Below, in pieces: positions 50,429-59,418 of a stretch of DNA of 64,000 nucleotides. Within the stretch, counting starts at the first letter, position 1, and each line of letters begins with the position of its first letter. The notes under the pieces were generated by a model. It was not told the DNA's origin. It searched no databases and saw nothing but the letters and a program-made list of their open reading frames with translations. Source of the DNA: Gaiella sp038230035 (lineage in GTDB: Bacteria > Actinomycetota > Thermoleophilia > Gaiellales > Gaiellaceae); NCBI GenBank assembly GCA_038230035.1, contig JBBRNX010000004.1:80770-144769 (forward strand), read 5' to 3'. The position numbers and the translations under genes were made by a program.

Positions 50429-51687
50429 ATGCGCGAACCCATCTCCGCGCTTGGGAACCACGACTCAACCCAACGTGCTTCTCGGGATGCAGCCGTACGT
50501 CCGGCTCGCCTTCCTGGCGTCGAAGGCGCACGTGGAATCGCGGCGCTGTCGGTTCTGGCGTTTCACGTCTGGCTCCGCGGTGGCGGCGGGCTCGGAGCAG
50601 GCGGCACGATCCTCAGCTACGGGTGGCTCGGCGTGCCGTTGTTCTTCGTGCTCTCGGGACTGCTCCTGTACCGGCCGTTCGCACAGGCGATCGTCCCCGG
50701 ATCGTCGCTGCCGTCGTTCAGAAAATACGCGCGCGCGCGCGTCCTTCGGATCTTCCCCGCTTACTGGCTCGTCCTCGTATGCACTGTGCCCTTCCTCGAT
50801 CCGCGCTTCGCCGACTCCGCGAGGTCGTGGCTGACACACGGCATCGAGCAGGTCTTTCTCGTCCAGACGTGGTTCTCCAACGACTGGACCGGGCTTGCGC
50901 CCGCGTGGACGCTCGTGATCGAGATCACGTTCTATGCGGTGTTGCCGCTCATCGTGGTCTGCTGCCTGATGAGCGCACGTCGCGCTGAGACTCCAGGGGG
51001 ACGGGCATGGGCCCAGGTGTTGACGCTCACGCCGCTGATTCCGGCCGCGTTCGTGTACCAGCACTTCGCGCTGCTGGAAGATGGCCGGTCGCACTGCCCG
51101 AGTACATCGACGAGTTCGCCGTCGGGATGCTGCTCGCCGTCACCCTCGAACTTGCAGCGGCCCGACGAGGGCTCCGTCACGGCTGGCTCCTCGGCCCTGG
51201 CGGGATCCTGGCCGTCTGCCTTGCCTTCGTCTTCAAGCACGCCGGGCCTGCCACAAACGGTTACACGGGAATGATGTTCACATTCCTTGTGACGGTCGGA
51301 TTTGCACTCTTCCTAGGCAGCGTGCTGTTCGCCGGCAGTCGGACGACGCTCCTCGGTCGGGTCCTCTCGTGGCGACCGCTCGTCTCGCTTGGAATGGTCT
51401 CGTACGGCATCTACCTCTGGCATTGGCCCGTGATCACAATCGTCGGCGGGAACTCCTGGAGGCACGACAGCTGGCCGCTCTTCATCGGCCGGCTGGCTCT
51501 TGTTCTAACGGTGACGCTGACCCTGGCGGCGGCCTCGTGGTACGTGCTCGAACGGCGTGCGATCGCCCTCAAGAACACACCGCTCCGGCGACCCACCAAG
51601 ACGGCCGCCGGCCGCGCCGCGCAGGAGATCGGGCCACCGATCGACAACAGCATTGACTCGGTAGCTGCTCGCTCGTCGACTTTGTGA
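50429..51687 (+). pseudogene. Frameshifted acyltransferase-3 family membrane protein
   Basis: OafA/acyltransferase-3 type. First frame from ATG 50429: GVEGARGIAALSVLAFHVWL (catalytic His in AFHV) and GWLGVPLFFVLSGLLLYRPF, with helices to YQHFALLEDG near 51080. Then the frame moves by one base: ALPEYIDEFAVGMLLAVTLE in the second frame, to YLWHWPVITIVGG and a C-terminal polar tail at 51687. The family signatures are all present, so a single base change near 51078-51090 splits an otherwise complete gene of about 415 codons. Either a recent mutation or a sequencing error. Confidence 0.82.
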
Positions 51688-51727
51688 GACCGCTCGTGCA
51701 TGTCGAACGACCTGCGTCACCGTCGAC

Positions 51728-52122
51728 TCACGCTGCATGCGTCGGTGGAGAGGTCGGCCGTACGAAGTCGTTGGGCGCGCGCACGAGGCAGCTGCGGTCG
51801 CCGCGACTGACCTTGGCGCAGGGCAGCGGCGCGGCCTTCAGCCACTCCTCGACGAGCGAGAGGAGCTCGACAACCCAGTCTCCTTCCGACGCCAGCGGCT
51901 CGAGCCGACGATCCACGCCGCGCTCGGCATGATCCGGGCCCGGAGCGCCGGTGGCGCCTGATCGACCAGCAGCTGCGCGCAGTAGCGATCTGGCGCAACG
52001 ATCTCGACCGCCCCGACGCTCGTGAGGCTCCGACGGAGCCGCCCGCCCGGTAGGGCTCGCAGATGCGCCACCGAGCGACCTTTGTCGCGCTGGACAAGAG
52101 GTAGTAGAGGCGCGTCGCTCAT
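51728..52122 (-). pseudogene. Frameshifted hypothetical gene
   Basis: An excellent ribosome site (GGAGGA, five bases before ATG 52122) starts SDAPLLPLVQRDKGRSVAHL and VGAVEIVAPDRYCAQLLVDQ. In this frame the sequence ends at 51838 after Ser/Arg-rich noise, but another frame takes over near 51950 with sensible protein GDWVVELLSLVEEWLKAAPL and SRGDRSCLVRAPNDFVRP to 51728. I infer one gene of about 130 codons with a single-base shift near 51945-51960. Not recognised. Confidence 0.5.
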
Positions 52123-52307
52123 TGTTCCTCCAGGTCGCCGAAACGTGCTCGCCGACCAGGCTGCATGAGGTCGGCCGCTACCTGCTCCAGCCCGCAACGC
52201 CTGTGGGTCACCTACCTTTGAGACCCGGCGAGCACTCCGCAGCACCGATGTTTACAGTGCCGCGCGCGTTGAGACTAGCACTCGCTGTCGAGGGTGTACC
52301 TCTGCAC

Positions 52308-52350
52308 GACCGAAGGCCGCCGGATCGCGGGGAGCGAGCGGCCTTCGGTC
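52308..52350 (-). terminator. 13-bp perfect stem after SRPBCC gene
   Basis: GACCGAAGGCCGC (52308-52320) is the exact complement of GCGGCCTTCGGTC (52338-52350) around a 17-base loop, starting five bases beyond the stop of the SRPBCC gene on its strand. The rest of 52123-52307 shows no gene. Confidence 0.6.
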
Positions 52351-52355
52351 CTGCC

Positions 52356-52964
52356 TCAACTCGGGTCGCCGCCGATCCTGGCGCCGATCTTCTGGTCACC
52401 GAGGTTGTCGAACCCTTCTTTCGCGTCGACGATTACCTCCTTGACCTTGGCTCCGGCGGCGCCCGCCACGGTCGGCTCTGCTGCCTGTGGCGAACCGTTC
52501 GACGACGGTGGGTTGCCGCCGACTTCGCCGCGCCAGGCGCCTGTCTCGCTGCCGCGCGCCTCGACCATTGCCTTGAAGCTCTCGAGGTCGGCCTTGACGC
52601 GGCGCTCGTCAGCCCCCAGGGCGCTGCCGATCCGCTCCACGATGCCTTCGGTCAGATAGTCCATCTGCGCCATCACCTTGCAGCTCGTGTCGCTCAGGCG
52701 ATGGAACGTGACGACGCCGGCGTTCGGCTTGCCGCTCGTCGACTTCCAGGCGATCCGTTCGTCGGGCTTCTGCTCGGTGATCTCGGCATCCCACTCGACG
52801 ACCTTGCCGCCGACCTCGGCGACCCAGTGCAGATGGGTGTCGTCAAGCTGACGTACCTCCGAGACGTCCTCCATGAAGCTCGGGAACTCCTCGAACTGCG
52901 TCCACTGATTATACGCCGTCGAGACTGGGACGTTCACTTCGATCGACTGCTCGATCTGAGACAT
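52356..52964 (-). CDS. SRPBCC polyketide-cyclase-like protein
   Basis: 202 residues from ATG 52964 (AAGGAG upstream). MSQIEQSIEVNVPVSTAYNQ, WTQFEEFPSFMEDVSEVRQL and DAEITEQKPDERIAWKSTSG match a SRPBCC group found in many actinobacteria. Residues after about 145 form a polar tail with PPSSNGSPQAAEPTVAGAAG. Ligand and role unknown. Confidence 0.85.
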   Translation of the reverse strand: MSQIEQSIEVNVPVSTAYNQWTQFEEFPSFMEDVSEVRQLDDTHLHWVAEVGGKVVEWDAEITEQKPDERIAWKSTSGKPNAGVVTFHRLSDTSCKVMAQMDYLTEGIVERIGSALGADERRVKADLESFKAMVEARGSETGAWRGEVGGNPPSSNGSPQAAEPTVAGAAGAKVKEVIVDAKEGFDNLGDQKIGARIGGDPS

Positions 52965-53353
52965 CGGTTTGCTCCTTCGTGTGTGTCGAATGACCGTCGA
53001 CGCCGCCCGATTCCGGGTCGCCAGCGAACGGTTGTATGCGGCGGCGCCGGCCGAAGTTCGTGCGAAACGCAACCTCGACCGCGGCATCGTGTCGGCCAGA
53101 CTCGGCCACTAGCGCCACACACCCTGCGTACATCGACCCTGTGTGTATCGACGCTCCGGCGGGCGAGCCGCATGAGCGTCGAGTCGATCATCTCGGTCGG
53201 CCAGATGACGTACGAGAGCAAGAGCTCGCGGTCGTCCTCGCCGCGCTTGACGAGATGCATCGCTGCCGTGTGTCTCGTGTGCAACCCGGCGTCCCACACA
53301 AGGCCGCGATCGACGAACATCGGCGGCGCTGCTGCTTCCACGTCGTCGCTCAT
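52934..53353 (-). CDS. Possible hypothetical protein, perhaps degraded
   Basis: Open for 139 codons from ATG 53353. The first half (SDDVEAAAPPMFVDRGLVWD, then LVKRGEDDRELLLSYVIWPT) looks like real protein. The second half turns Arg/Cys-rich and overlaps the SRPBCC gene by 31 bases, so the end may be off-frame. No ribosome site is evident. Unrecognised. Confidence 0.3.
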   Translation of the reverse strand: MSDDVEAAAPPMFVDRGLVWDAGLHTRHTAAMHLVKRGEDDRELLLSYVIWPTEMIDSTLMRLARRSVDTHRVDVRRVCGASGRVWPTRCRGRGCVSHELRPAPPHTTVRWRPGIGRRRRSFDTHEGANRCLRSSSRSK

Positions 53354-53620
53354 GACCGGTACCGCGTCCTACTGCTCATTATTCTCTTCCCGTCGGAGGT
53401 GGTTCGTATCACCATGGAAGTTCCCCAAACACGGGATGCGAAACACCGCGACGCGCGTCGCCGAAGGATTTTCTGAGGCATGCCCTCCGACCGTCGAGCT
53501 TGAGCGCCGACCGCGTTGCTCGACCGGCAGACCTGCACCAACCCACAACGTCTGCAGGTTGGACTATTCCCTGTGCCCGCAGGCTGCTAGAAGTCACATC
53601 GAATATGAGTGCGCGCGCGC
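53354..53620. other. Intergenic stretch without a recognisable gene
   Basis: 267 bases between the possible ORF and the ANTAR regulator. Short frames have no ribosome site and no protein-like pattern. It may hold the promoter of the ANTAR gene; nothing further is seen. Confidence 0.5.
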
Positions 53621-54223
53621 ATGCCTGATAGCGATCCGCAACACCTGCGGGTCCTGATCGCGAACGAGAAACGCGACCGGCTCGAGCTTCTCGCCCAGGT
53701 CGTGATCGGCCTCGGGCACGACGTGATCGCCCGTGAGATCTATGTGAAGGAAGTCGGGCCGGCTACGGCTCGCGAACATCCCGATGTAGCCCTCGTAGGC
53801 CTCGGCTCGAGCTCGGAGCACGCCCTCGAGCTGATCAGTGAGATCGTGCGCGAAGCCTCCTGCCCCGTGATCGCGATCCTCCACGCCGACGACCCCGCCT
53901 ACGTCCACGAAGCGGCAAAGCGCGGCGTCTTCGCGTACATCATCGACGGCACCCCCGACGAGCTGCAAAGCGCAATCGACATCACCCTTCAGCGCTTCGC
54001 CGAATACCAATCCCTCCAAGGAGCATTCGGACGGCGGGCCATGATCGAGCAGGCCAAGGGCATCCTCATGGCCCGCCACTCGATCAACGCCGACACCGCC
54101 TTCGAGCGGCTCCGCGACCACTCCCAGCACAACGGGCGCAAGCTCAGCGACGTTGCCGCCGCGGTCGTCGAAAGCCACCTCCTGCTCCTTCCGCCAGCGA
54201 CGCCCGCACCTCCCGGGCCATAG
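53621..54223 (+). CDS. ANTAR-domain antiterminator with degenerate receiver
   Basis: 200 residues from ATG 53621 (GTG 53609 is in frame upstream). The N-terminal receiver-like fold (HLRVLIANEKRDRLELLAQV and ATAREHPDVALVGLGSSSEH) lacks the phosphorylated Asp, which is Gly in DVALVGLG. The C-terminal ANTAR three-helix unit is clear: RRAMIEQAKGILMARHSINA and LRDHSQHNGRKLSDVAAAVV. ANTAR proteins bind paired hairpins in mRNA leaders to prevent termination. Activity must be switched by something other than Asp phosphorylation. Target unknown. Confidence 0.88.
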   Translation: MPDSDPQHLRVLIANEKRDRLELLAQVVIGLGHDVIAREIYVKEVGPATAREHPDVALVGLGSSSEHALELISEIVREASCPVIAILHADDPAYVHEAAKRGVFAYIIDGTPDELQSAIDITLQRFAEYQSLQGAFGRRAMIEQAKGILMARHSINADTAFERLRDHSQHNGRKLSDVAAAVVESHLLLLPPATPAPPGP

Positions 54224-54237
54224 CCGACGCGGACGCG

Positions 54238-55353
54238 TCACCCCATTTCGAGCTCGGCTCGGAGGCCGGCGCGGCCTAGCTCTCGGAGGTGGCGGAAATG
54301 AGAGCGGAGCGCTACGTGGAGCGACGGCTGGGTGGTGTAGCGCACGCCGTGACGTAGGCAGTTGCGCTTGACGATCGGCGCAATCACGGGATAGAGCGTG
54401 TGCGGCAGCCGCGGGAAGAGGTGGTGCTCGATCTGGTAGTTCAGACCTCCGAGCGCCCAGGTCAGGACCTTGTTGCGCGGGCAGAAATCGACCGTCGTCT
54501 CGACCTGGTGTACCGCCCAAACGCTCGCGTCATGCTTGAGGTCAGCGGGCGACGCGAAGCTGGCCTCCTCCACACAGTGCGCGAGCTGGAAGGTCGTCGC
54601 CATCACGACGCTTGTCAGCATGCTCAGCCCGACATAGACGGCCACCACGGCCCACCACGGGTACACCAACATGGGAATGACGATCGCCCAGCAGACGAAG
54701 AACGCCTTCCCGACCAGGATGCCGGCCGCCGGCCAGCCGGAGGGGAACCTGAGGACGCTCTTGCCGATGGACCCCTGGCGGAAGCTCTGGAGATCGCCGA
54801 GTACCTGCCAGCGGATCCCCATGAACGAGTACAGCGGCCAGATGTAGAAGTGCTGGAACCGGTACCACGGTCTCGCCGGCTGCGCCGGGGCGAGCCGCGC
54901 GAACGGCGCCTGCTCGATGTCGGCGTCGTATCCGTCGACGTTCGTATATGTGTGATGCGCGACGTTGTGCTTGACCCGCCACGCGTAGCTGCTGAAGCCG
55001 AGCAGCAGGTCGGACGTCCAGCCCACGAGGTAGTTGTTGCCGCGCCGTTTGAAGTACGCGCCGTGGTTCGCATCGTGCTGCACGCAGAAGGCGATGAGCG
55101 TCGCCCCGACACCCAGGCCGGCAACGCACGCTGCGATGCCGAACGGGTCCGGCCGCAGGAACAGGAGCACGGCCCAGGAAACGACGGTGATACCGACCGC
55201 GATCGGCGCCTTGGCATACAGCTCGATCGAGCCGCGTAGCCGAACGTGCCGGACCGCCAAGTGCTCTTCGACCTCGGCACGGAGGTCACCGAGAAACGCG
55301 CCGCCTGCCTTGAACGACACTCTGGCCGTCTGCGACGACGATTCGTTGGACAT
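54238..55353 (-). CDS. Membrane fatty-acid desaturase
   Basis: 371 residues. Three histidine boxes for the di-iron site: HDANH, HNVAHH and QIEHH (LNYQIEHHLFPRLPHTLYPV). Four to six membrane helices lie between them. The third box with Gln is typical of front-end or linoleoyl-CoA/acyl-CoA desaturases such as DesA3-like proteins, minus a cytochrome b5 domain. It inserts a double bond in acyl chains, possibly for cold or membrane adaptation. A small basic-protein gene lies just upstream on the same strand. Confidence 0.9.
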   Translation of the reverse strand: MSNESSSQTARVSFKAGGAFLGDLRAEVEEHLAVRHVRLRGSIELYAKAPIAVGITVVSWAVLLFLRPDPFGIAACVAGLGVGATLIAFCVQHDANHGAYFKRRGNNYLVGWTSDLLLGFSSYAWRVKHNVAHHTYTNVDGYDADIEQAPFARLAPAQPARPWYRFQHFYIWPLYSFMGIRWQVLGDLQSFRQGSIGKSVLRFPSGWPAAGILVGKAFFVCWAIVIPMLVYPWWAVVAVYVGLSMLTSVVMATTFQLAHCVEEASFASPADLKHDASVWAVHQVETTVDFCPRNKVLTWALGGLNYQIEHHLFPRLPHTLYPVIAPIVKRNCLRHGVRYTTQPSLHVALRSHFRHLRELGRAGLRAELEMG

Positions 55354-55356
55354 CGC

Positions 55357-55470
55357 CTATTTGCCCCGCGAGGTCTTCTTGACCTTCGCGGTCTTCTTCG
55401 GAGTCTTTGCAGGTTCGTTGAGCGGGGTACCCGCAGCCGCCGCCCTCTGTTTCTGCTTTCTCGTAGCCAT
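55357..55470 (-). CDS. 37-residue Lys/Arg-rich peptide upstream of the desaturase
   Basis: ATG 55470, preceded by GAAGGTGAGG, to TAG three bases before the desaturase start. The product MATRKQKQRAAAAGTPLNEP then TPKKTAKVKKTSRGK is highly basic with no hydrophobic part. The tight spacing suggests one transcript with the desaturase. It resembles nucleic-acid-binding tails but is unrecognised. It could also be a leader peptide. Confidence 0.5.
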   Translation of the reverse strand: MATRKQKQRAAAAGTPLNEPAKTPKKTAKVKKTSRGK

Positions 55471-55702
55471 CGACGCCTCACCTTCTTCGAGTGGGTGCTT
55501 CCGAAAGCACAACTCCCACCCGCTCTGCTGGGGGCGGACGGTCCGGCGGGCTCAATCGATAGACCCGCGCAGCATCACCACGCCAGTTCGCTGAGGCGTA
55601 GCCGCAAGAGCGTAGCATCGACCTTCCGGACGACAGGCTGAATCAGCAAGTCGCGGTCCCGCCGTCCTACGCAGGCAACCGGGCGAACGCTACCGTCATC
55701 CC

Positions 55703-56352
55703 ATGACCGCGCTGAGCGCAACCCGTATTACCCGCTCGCCGAGCGAGGCGCTGATCGGGCTGTGCGTGAGCGCGGGGACGGTTGCGCTCGTGACCGCCGT
55801 GATCGACCTGCTGAAGACGCATGTGCCGCTGCTCAGCCTCGGCGCCCTCTACCTGTTCGCGGTGCTGCCGGTGGCGGTCTTCTGGGGGATCGCCTTCGCG
55901 GTTCCCGTCGCAATCGCGAGCATGCTCGCCTTCAACTGGTTCTTCCTCCCGCCGACGCACACATTCACGCTGACCGACTGTCGGGCGTCCATGGAGCATC
56001 ACTCCGCGCGGTCAACTACGCGAGGAGCCTCCAGCTGGACGGGACGCGTGCCGTCTACTTCGCCTTCGACGCCGAAGAGGCCCTCCGCATGCGAGCCGAG
56101 TGGCAGCGGCGCGAGGTCGACATCCCGCTCGACATCGCCGAGGCGCCGTTCCGCGACCTGGGCGAGCCGCTGCTCGCGTACCTTCGCAACCTCATGGGCG
56201 ACGGTGAGACCGTCGTCAACGTGATCATGAACGAGCTCGTCGTCCGCGGCTGGCGGCGGCTCCTCCACAACCAGCGCGCCCTCTACATCAAGCGGCGCCT
56301 GCTCTTCGAGCCCCGCGTGATCCTCTCCAGCGTGCCGTACCAGCTGAGCTAG
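55703..56352 (+). pseudogene. Chimeric remnant: DUF4118 sensor start joined to APC permease end
   Basis: From ATG 55703 the frame encodes a KdpD-type DUF4118 membrane region (LSLGALYLFAVLPVAVFWGI, SMLAFNWFFLPPTHTFTLTD) that normally leads to sensor-kinase parts. After about 55985, in another frame, the sequence is VHGASLRAVNYARSLQLDGT, and on to LLHNQRALYIKRRLLFEPRV, the soluble C-terminal domain seen at the end of many actinobacterial amino-acid permeases. Two genes have been joined by a deletion, with the frame not kept. Neither part is likely to work. Confidence 0.7.
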
Positions 56353-56358
56353 AGAGCT

Positions 56359-57201
56359 CTAGCTCTGGAGCGCGCTCAGTACCGCCACGCCGATCACGAT
56401 CAATGCGATCCCGCAAACCTGTACGCGACGCGGCCGCTCCCCGAACAGAAGGAACGCGAGCACCGCGGAGATGCCGCCGAATTGCGATGCGATAACCGCG
56501 GCGACGGCGACGCTGTGGCGGGCGCCGAGGGTATACGACACGAAGCCTGCAACCTCCGCGAGCCCCCCGGCAATCACTAGCGGAACAGCTGCACGGGTCA
56601 GGCGGAGACGAGCGGAGACGGCAAGCGGCGCCGCCAGCGCCACGGCACCGATGAGGCGCGCCGGCAGGACCGCCCAGACGACCGGGAGAACGTCGCCGGC
56701 GCGGGCTGTCGCGTAAAGGCTCGCTCCAAAGCAGCAGGCGGCGAGGATCGCGAGCCCCGCCGGCTTCGCGCTCCCATCGACCGCGGTCTCGCTCCTCGTG
56801 ATGCCGGCGGCAACGATTCCCACGGCGATCACCGCGAGCGCCGCTCCCGATGATGCTGCAAGCTCCTCGCCGGCGATCACCGCGATCATTGCGGCGATCG
56901 CCCCTTCGGTCGAGACGACCGGCCCAACGACGCTCACCTGACCTCTCCGCAAGGCAGCGTTCGTCAGCACGAGACCAGCGACGTTCCCACAGCCCGCGAG
57001 AGCGAGCCATGCGATCACCGCCCCGCGCAGACGGTCCGGGAGCCCGCCCGCAAGAGCGACGGGCAACGCCACCGCCAGCCCGACGAGCATCACCCAGGCC
57101 GTGACCACCGCGGGTCCGAGCAGCTGCGAGGCTCGCGCGTAGACGAGCGTGGTAATCGAGAACGCGAGCGCAGCTCCCAGCCCGCCGAGGACCGCGATCA
57201 T
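56359..57201 (-). CDS. EamA/DMT-family transporter
   Basis: 280 residues with ten hydrophobic helices in two EamA repeats (FSITTLVYARASQLLGPAVV in the first, and SVAVAAVIASQFGGISAVLA with FLLFGERPRRVQVCGIALIV in the second, which has the typical ExP-like end). Drug/metabolite exporters of this family move amino acids or other small molecules. Substrate unknown. ATG at 57201. Confidence 0.85.
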   Translation of the reverse strand: MIAVLGGLGAALAFSITTLVYARASQLLGPAVVTAWVMLVGLAVALPVALAGGLPDRLRGAVIAWLALAGCGNVAGLVLTNAALRRGQVSVVGPVVSTEGAIAAMIAVIAGEELAASSGAALAVIAVGIVAAGITRSETAVDGSAKPAGLAILAACCFGASLYATARAGDVLPVVWAVLPARLIGAVALAAPLAVSARLRLTRAAVPLVIAGGLAEVAGFVSYTLGARHSVAVAAVIASQFGGISAVLAFLLFGERPRRVQVCGIALIVIGVAVLSALQS

Positions 57202-57210
57202 GCGCGGTGG

Positions 57211-58001
57211 CTAGCTCGGCGGCGCGTAGTACGGGTAGAGGCCGTCGGGAACGGAGAGGTCGCTGCCCGCGTATCCCTGCAGCGTGTAGCCGGCGGGAGG
57301 CGGGTCGCACGTAATGCCCTTCCCTTTGACGTAGATCGCGGGCGTCGCACTGGTGTAGTGCGAGTCTGTCGCCGGCTGCTGGTAGACGGGGTCGAGGAAG
57401 GTCCCGGGCACGATCGCCGTCCCGTCCGGTCACGTGTTCCCGGGAGCAGAGCAATAGCCCGCATGCGGGATCTGCGCGTCACCGGAGGCGATGTCGACGG
57501 CCAGGTTCAGCCGGTAGCCGTGGCCTCCGGTGATCGGGTTGGCGATGCCGCCGACAGGTGTGCTCGGGTCGAAGAGCAGGTACTGGTCGTTGACGTCGCC
57601 GGTGAAGCGCGCGCAGTCGGTGTCGGTCTCGACGTAGAACCCGATGACGTCGCCGCCGTGCACGACGATCGACGACGGAAAGGTGTTCAACACGCCTGGA
57701 GTCAACGTCCTCGCACTGGTTGCGGCGACGATCCTGTACTGGCTCGCCACGCCAGTTGGATGGAGGACTCGCAAGCTGACCGTGCCACCCGAGCCTCCCG
57801 CCATGCTCCAGGCTCGCAGCGTCCAATCACCGCTCGGGACGACAACGGGGTGCCGGACGAGACCTGGCTGTTGATCGCGATGAAGCCGCTGCCACAGTTC
57901 GTGTCGGCTCCGATCCCGCCGAGGTGAACGATGTCGGCGGCCGCCGACGCGACAAAGATCAGGGCAGGCACAGCCGAGCCCGCGACGAGCCAGCGTTTCA
58001 T
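57211..58001 (-). pseudogene. Broken secreted protein gene
   Basis: A signal peptide at 58001 (MKRWLVAGSAVPALIFVASA) leads to a domain with NCGSGFIAINSQVSSGTP. A lost base near 57848 moves the frame to GDWTLRAWSMAGGSGGTVSL, which continues through TDTDCARFTGDVNDQYLLFD to APGNT. There, an in-frame TGA (57430-57432) interrupts, and the same frame goes on: PGTFLDPVYQQPATDSHYTS, ending DGLYPYYAPPS at 57211. Two lesions show decay of an exported protein of about 260 residues. Family unknown. Confidence 0.7.
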
Positions 58002-58041
58002 TGGGAGCGACGTTACTCTCGACGGCGGACGCTGGGAGCTC

Positions 58042-59201
58042 TTAGGCCATCGTGTCGAGGATCGTCGCGATATCGGTCTCGCTCGTGCGCAGATTGATGA
58101 TCGCGAAGCGCGTGATCGTCTCACCCTCGTGCGTCGACGGCGTGACGAAGGCGAAGTTGGCCTTCAGGAGACGATCCGACCAGCTGTAGTACTCGGCCGG
58201 AGACCAGCCGAGGCGACGGAAGACGACGACGGAAAGATCCGGCTCGGCCAGTAACTCGACGTAGGCGCGGGAGCGGATCTCGGTGGCGGCATAGCGAGCC
58301 ACCTCGAGCGTCCGTTCGATGGCGGTCGTATACGCGCGAGTGCCGTGCGCCGCCACCGAGAACCAGAACGGCAGCCCGCGCGCGCGGCGCGAGAGGTTGA
58401 TCGCGTAGTCCGACGGGTTCCACTCGCCTCCCTCAAGCGGCTCGAGGTAGCCGGCAACCTGCGTGTGCGCGAGACGCGCGAGCTCGGGATCGCGATAGAG
58501 AAGGGCGCAGCAGTCGAACCGGGCGAACAGCCACTTGTGCGGGTCGACGATGAACGAGTCGGCGCGCTCGATGCCGGCGAAGAGTTGCCGCACCGAGGGA
58601 GCGGCCAGCGCAGCCGCGCCGTAGGCGCCGTCGACGGGGAGCCAAAGCCCGCGCTCGGCACGATCGACGAATGCGCTCCGCCGGTCGCGGCGATCTTCCA
58701 ACGTGCAGGCGGCGGGCCGACGCGGTGCGTGCGTGCCGTGTGCCGGGCTGCGACGAGCGCCGAGAGGTTGCCGAGGGTGCCGCCCTGGACGAACACGCCG
58801 CCGGCTCCCTCGGGCAGCCCGCCGAGGTCGGCGATCCAGCGGAGAGCCTGGTTCTCGGCGTAGACCGCCCCGGCCCCTTCGAGCCAGCTGCCGCCGTAGA
58901 TCGAGGATGCGCCGACGACGAGGTCGAAGAGTGTCGCCGCCTCCGTCGGCGCGGCCGGGATGAACGAGAGCGAGCGCGGATGGTCGATCGAGAGGCACGC
59001 ACGCGACAGCACCTCGCCGAACAGCTCGAGCGCCGCCTCGCCGCCCATGCCGTCTTCCGAGATCGTCTGGCCAGCAAGTCGCGTGAGCTCCGCGTGCGGC
59101 ATTGCCGCGTCGAGCGGCACCGGATCGAGGCGGAAGCGCGCCTCGGCGTACGCGAGGATCGCCTCGGCCAGACGCTCGGTCTCGACAGAGTGGCGATGCA
59201 C
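58042..59201 (-). pseudogene. PLP-dependent decarboxylase with internal deletion
   Basis: Group II (glutamate/tyrosine/aromatic-type) decarboxylase. N-terminal part from GTG 59201: PHAELTRLAGQTISEDGMGG, GVFVQGGTLGNLSALVAARH, and WKIAATGGAHSSI. The frame then changes near 58665-58680, and the C-terminal part reads VDGAYGAAALAAPSVRQLFA, with PHKWLFARFDCCAL holding the PLP lysine. About 55-60 residues expected between the two are missing, and the junction is out of frame, so the enzyme is dead despite intact PLP lysine coding. Confidence 0.78.
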
Positions 59202-59418
59202 GGAGCCGAGTCTACGGAGGCAGGAGTGATTCAGACACAGCAGCACTCTCAACCCGATGGCGACGTCGGTCCGTTCCTAGGCAGCACCGTCGCTACTGAC
59301 AAGGTCATGGCTCGTATTGACAGCTACCAACGCTCACTTGCCCGAGTAGTCTGACAATGACTAGTGTTTGTCCGCACCTAGGATTCTCCTGTGCACGACG
59401 TGGATGGAAGGAGCGGGT

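Noticed and set aside
51717..52097. 126-codon minus frame with Arg/Ser-rich product
   Set aside because: Composition looks like an off-frame shadow; two other frames in the same place carry the protein-like sequence.
55762..56010. First 83 codons of the frame holding the APC permease tail
   Set aside because: Arg/Ala/Pro-rich noise overlapping the real DUF4118 frame; only the part after about 55985 is protein-like.
56288..57454. 388-codon minus ORF overlapping the EamA gene
   Set aside because: Off-frame shadow; the EamA frame has ten clear helices.
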